From assembly GCA_964575975.1 (NCBI GenBank), contig CAZNTU010000001.1, forward strand, positions 1 through 64,000: 64,000 bases of DNA, read 5' to 3'. This document shows positions 61,919 through 64,000 of this stretch, piece after piece (within the stretch, counting starts at the first letter, position 1; every line of letters starts with the position of its first letter). Source of the DNA: G963674505 sp964575975 (GTDB taxonomy: Bacteria > Desulfobacterota > Desulfobacteria > Desulfobacterales > SKZT01). A program made the translations under genes and the position numbers. The notes under the pieces were generated by a model, which saw nothing but the letters and a program-made list of their open reading frames with translations, made no database searches and was not told where the DNA came from.

Positions 61919-62407
61919 ATGAAAATAAAATTCCTCGCCGCTGGCGGAACAATCGACAAAATTTATTTCGACAGGGAAAGCGAATATCAGATTGGAGAAC
62001 CAGCGGTCTGCGAAGTTCTCAAAGAGGCCAATGCCACTTTCGATTTCGAGGTGGCAAGCGTTCTGCGCAAAGACAGTCTCGACATGACGGACGAAGACCG
62101 CCGATCAATACGCGACCACGTTCTCTCCTGTCCGGAACTTCGCATAGTGGTGACCCACGGCACGGATACCATGATCGAAACCGCTCGGGTCCTTTGCGGA
62201 ATAAAGGGAAAAACCATCGTTCTCACAGGGGCGATGCAACCCGCCAAGTTCCGTTTCACGGATGCGGTATTCAATATCGGATGCGCCGTCATTGCGGTGC
62301 AAACCTTGCCGGAAGGCGTTCATATCGTTATGAACGGAAAGATTTTCGATCCGAGAACCACGAAAAAAAACCGCGCGGCAAATCGTTTCGAAGAAAGCAC
62401 GGTTTAG
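61919..62407 (+). CDS. Standalone asparaginase N-terminal domain protein
   Basis: A 162-residue protein equal to the N-terminal, catalytic half of L-asparaginase: the Thr in AAGGTIDKIYFD, the THGTDTMIETARVL pair, and the Lys segment in LTGAMQPAKFR. The C-terminal domain is absent, and the stop TAG overlaps the convergent regulator's stop by two bases, so this looks like a settled short family and not a truncation in progress. Activity as asparaginase is doubtful without the dimer partner domain. Confidence 0.75.
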   Translation: MKIKFLAAGGTIDKIYFDRESEYQIGEPAVCEVLKEANATFDFEVASVLRKDSLDMTDEDRRSIRDHVLSCPELRIVVTHGTDTMIETARVLCGIKGKTIVLTGAMQPAKFRFTDAVFNIGCAVIAVQTLPEGVHIVMNGKIFDPRTTKKNRAANRFEESTV

Positions 62408-63852
62408 GACAGATCGTATTTTTTCAGCAACCGGGAGAGATATGTCCTTTGGAGCTTCAGCCGCCGCGCCGCCTCTATCCGGCTTCCATTGGCCGCTCGA
62501 AGCGCATCGGAAACGAGTTGCTTTCTGAAAGAATCCATTGCATCCTTATAGGCGAGGCTGATAGACGGGAAACTGAAGATACGAGGCTCTCTTGGAGAAA
62601 TTTGAAAATCGTCGGCGTCTAGGACTCCATCCGTGTCCAAAATAAGGGAGCGTTCTATCATATTGCGGAGTTCCCTTACGTTTCCGGGCCATTTATGCCT
62701 CATGAACAAATTCATGGCCCTTTCCGTGATCGAAGGTTCCGATCTTTCCATGCGCGCGCAAAGCTTTTTTAAAAAGTACCCGGCGATTTCAGGAATGTCT
62801 TCCGGTCTTTCCCTCAAAGGCGGAACATGAATTGGCACGATGTTCAGACGGTAATACAAGTCTTTTCTAAAAACTCCATTTTCGACGTCTTCGACGACAT
62901 CTTTGTTGGTCGCCGATACAACCCGGACATCCACCGACCGCTCGCTTTTTCCTCCGATTCGGTAAAATTTACCCTCCTGCAGTACCCGCAGCATCTTTTT
63001 TTGCATGTTGGGGGGCATCTCCCCTATTTCGTCGAGAAACAAAGTTCCCCCGTCGGCCAGTTCGAATTTGCCGATACCGCGATAGGAAGCGCCGGTAAAC
63101 GAGCCTTTTTCGTGGCCGAAAAGCTCCGATTCCATGAGAGTATCGGGAATTGCGGCGCAGTTCATCGAGACAAATGGCCGCTCGAATCTTTTGCTTCGCT
63201 TGTGGACAAGGCACGCCATAAGTTCCTTGCCCACGCCGCTCTCGCCCGTAATGAGCACGCTTGCATCCGTGGGAGCCGCTTTTTCCGCTATGGCAATCGC
63301 ATCCAAGAGGGCCGGGTTTTTCCCGATAATAAGCTTGTCTTTAGGAAACGCGTCCAGTTTATACGCCCCGACTTGGGGACGGGAGTCTTTTACGAACGCT
63401 TTATCGACGGCAATGGCGGCCAGTTCGGAAATATATGCGAGAACAGCGAGGTCCTCGCTGCGAAACATCTTTCCGGGACCGTTGTGTATAAATTCGACGA
63501 CTCCGATCGTTAGGCCATTGGACTTCAAAGGGGCGCATGCGATGGATTGAGTCCGCACCCCCATGGATTCGCTGATTCGACGGTACCATCGTCCGTCTCC
63601 GGCGGTATCGTTGACCACAAGGGACTTGCCTTCCATAACCACGTGCCCCGCGATTCCCTGTCCCGGCTTTAAGGAATGTTTCTCCAACTCCTCCTTTTTA
63701 CATCCGGTCGCAGCAATAAAATAAAGCCTTTCGGATTCGGAATCGAGCAAAAGGAGCGATCCTGCGTCGGCCTCCATCAAACCGACTCCGGTCTCCATTA
63801 CCAGTTCCAGCAGCCTTGTCCCGATACCCGAATATTTTGGATTTCTATACAC
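62404..63852 (-). CDS. GAF-domain sigma54-dependent activator
   Basis: A 482-residue enhancer-binding protein. An N-terminal GAF domain (about 10-150) may bind a small ligand. The AAA+ domain shows ITGESGVGKELMACLVHKRS (Walker A), ELFGHEKGSFTGAS (the GAFTGA loop), GGTLFLDEIGEMP (Walker B) and GLFRKDLYYRLN-like GVFRKDLYYRLNIVPI. A C-terminal Fis-type helix-turn-helix ends the protein (SRIEAARRLKLQRTYLSRLL). It requires sigma54, not in view. The GTG at 63852 overlaps the stop of the upstream pseudouridine synthase by eight bases. Confidence 0.9.
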   Translation of the reverse strand: MYRNPKYSGIGTRLLELVMETGVGLMEADAGSLLLLDSESERLYFIAATGCKKEELEKHSLKPGQGIAGHVVMEGKSLVVNDTAGDGRWYRRISESMGVRTQSIACAPLKSNGLTIGVVEFIHNGPGKMFRSEDLAVLAYISELAAIAVDKAFVKDSRPQVGAYKLDAFPKDKLIIGKNPALLDAIAIAEKAAPTDASVLITGESGVGKELMACLVHKRSKRFERPFVSMNCAAIPDTLMESELFGHEKGSFTGASYRGIGKFELADGGTLFLDEIGEMPPNMQKKMLRVLQEGKFYRIGGKSERSVDVRVVSATNKDVVEDVENGVFRKDLYYRLNIVPIHVPPLRERPEDIPEIAGYFLKKLCARMERSEPSITERAMNLFMRHKWPGNVRELRNMIERSLILDTDGVLDADDFQISPREPRIFSFPSISLAYKDAMDSFRKQLVSDALRAANGSRIEAARRLKLQRTYLSRLLKKYDLS

Positions 63853-64000
63853 GATGCAACAACCGCAATAATGCCAGGATCTCCTTCATGTCCTCTGGAA
63901 TATCGGCCTGGAAGGACATGCTTTTTCTCTCCTCGGGATGTTCGAAACCAATTTTCCATGCGTGAAGCATTTGTCTTGGAATCGGCATTTTCCGTTCGTC
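63845..64000 (-). CDS. 3' end of an RluD-type pseudouridine synthase (partial)
   Basis: The last 51 codons of a gene cut by the window edge, ending at TAG (63845-63847). The segment reads MPIPRQMLHAWKIGFEHPEE then DIPEDMKEILALLRLL and HRV. The RQMLHAW-type run and the DIPEDM segment match the C-terminus of RluA/RluD-family pseudouridine synthases, which modify 23S rRNA. Identity is moderate-confidence, since the catalytic part is not visible. Confidence 0.75.
   Translation of the reverse strand, partial: DERKMPIPRQMLHAWKIGFEHPEERKSMSFQADIPEDMKEILALLRLLHRV

Overview
The 64 kb window looks like an ordinary chromosomal segment of a Desulfobacterota-type (former Deltaproteobacteria) anaerobe. 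The clues are a ferredoxin-linked 2-oxoacid oxidoreductase operon, a six-haem c-type cytochrome with c3-like spacing, an FmdE protein paired with a molybdopterin-binding protein, a large protein ending in an HPr domain, and an rpsF-rpsR-DUF2232-rplI-dnaB cluster. This placement is inferred from gene content; no rRNA is present. Most genes are essential housekeeping genes on the minus strand, tightly packed, with several 11-nt gene overlaps. There are no IS elements, phage genes or CRISPR arrays.

Layout. 1-9.1 kb (minus): ispD, HPr-domain protein, RNase P RNA overlapping a zinc-ribbon protein gene, Nif3-like protein, tRNA-Met, rpoD, dnaG. 9.0-10.2 kb: a long inverted repeat, a CsgG-like lipoprotein, tRNA-Ala(CGC). 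10.3-14.9 kb (plus): a YcaO-TPR protein, then copZ-copA. 14.9-18.9 kb (minus): orphan ParA, a dynamin-like GTPase, AlgH. 19-26.4 kb: an exported protein, DUF4911-miaB-bifunctional nuclease, recJ, an unknown/metallo-hydrolase pair, a lipoprotein. 26.4-33.7 kb: dnaE-manC, guaB, tsaC. 33.8-39.9 kb (minus): P-loop ATPase, ferredoxin, 2-oxoacid oxidoreductase alpha-beta-gamma, cmk, rpsA.

40-52.9 kb is the most accessory-like part: a NamZ-type muramidase; a signalling cluster of an HTH-receiver protein, a KaiB-like protein and a PAS hybrid kinase; a Rho lacking the usual N-terminal domain; a promoter-rich gap with a 27-residue ORF; a LivK-type binding protein; the FmdE/molybdopterin pair; a repeat-bearing gap; a parvulin-type isomerase; and a CDF metal transporter. 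52.9-61 kb (minus): hflX, dnaB, rplI, DUF2232, rpsR, rpsF, the cytochrome, ettA. 61.3-64 kb: an RRM protein, a standalone asparaginase N-domain, a GAF-sigma54 activator, and the 3' end of an RluD-type pseudouridine synthase cut by the window edge.

Many promoters are visible as near-consensus TTGACA boxes 17 nt upstream of a -10 box, and several sit on hairpins or palindromes that suggest regulation (rpsA leader, rpsF leader, the oxidoreductase operon leader, the livK promoter, the cytochrome promoter). The least conventional module is the KaiB-like/HTH-receiver/hybrid-kinase cluster without a KaiC in view.
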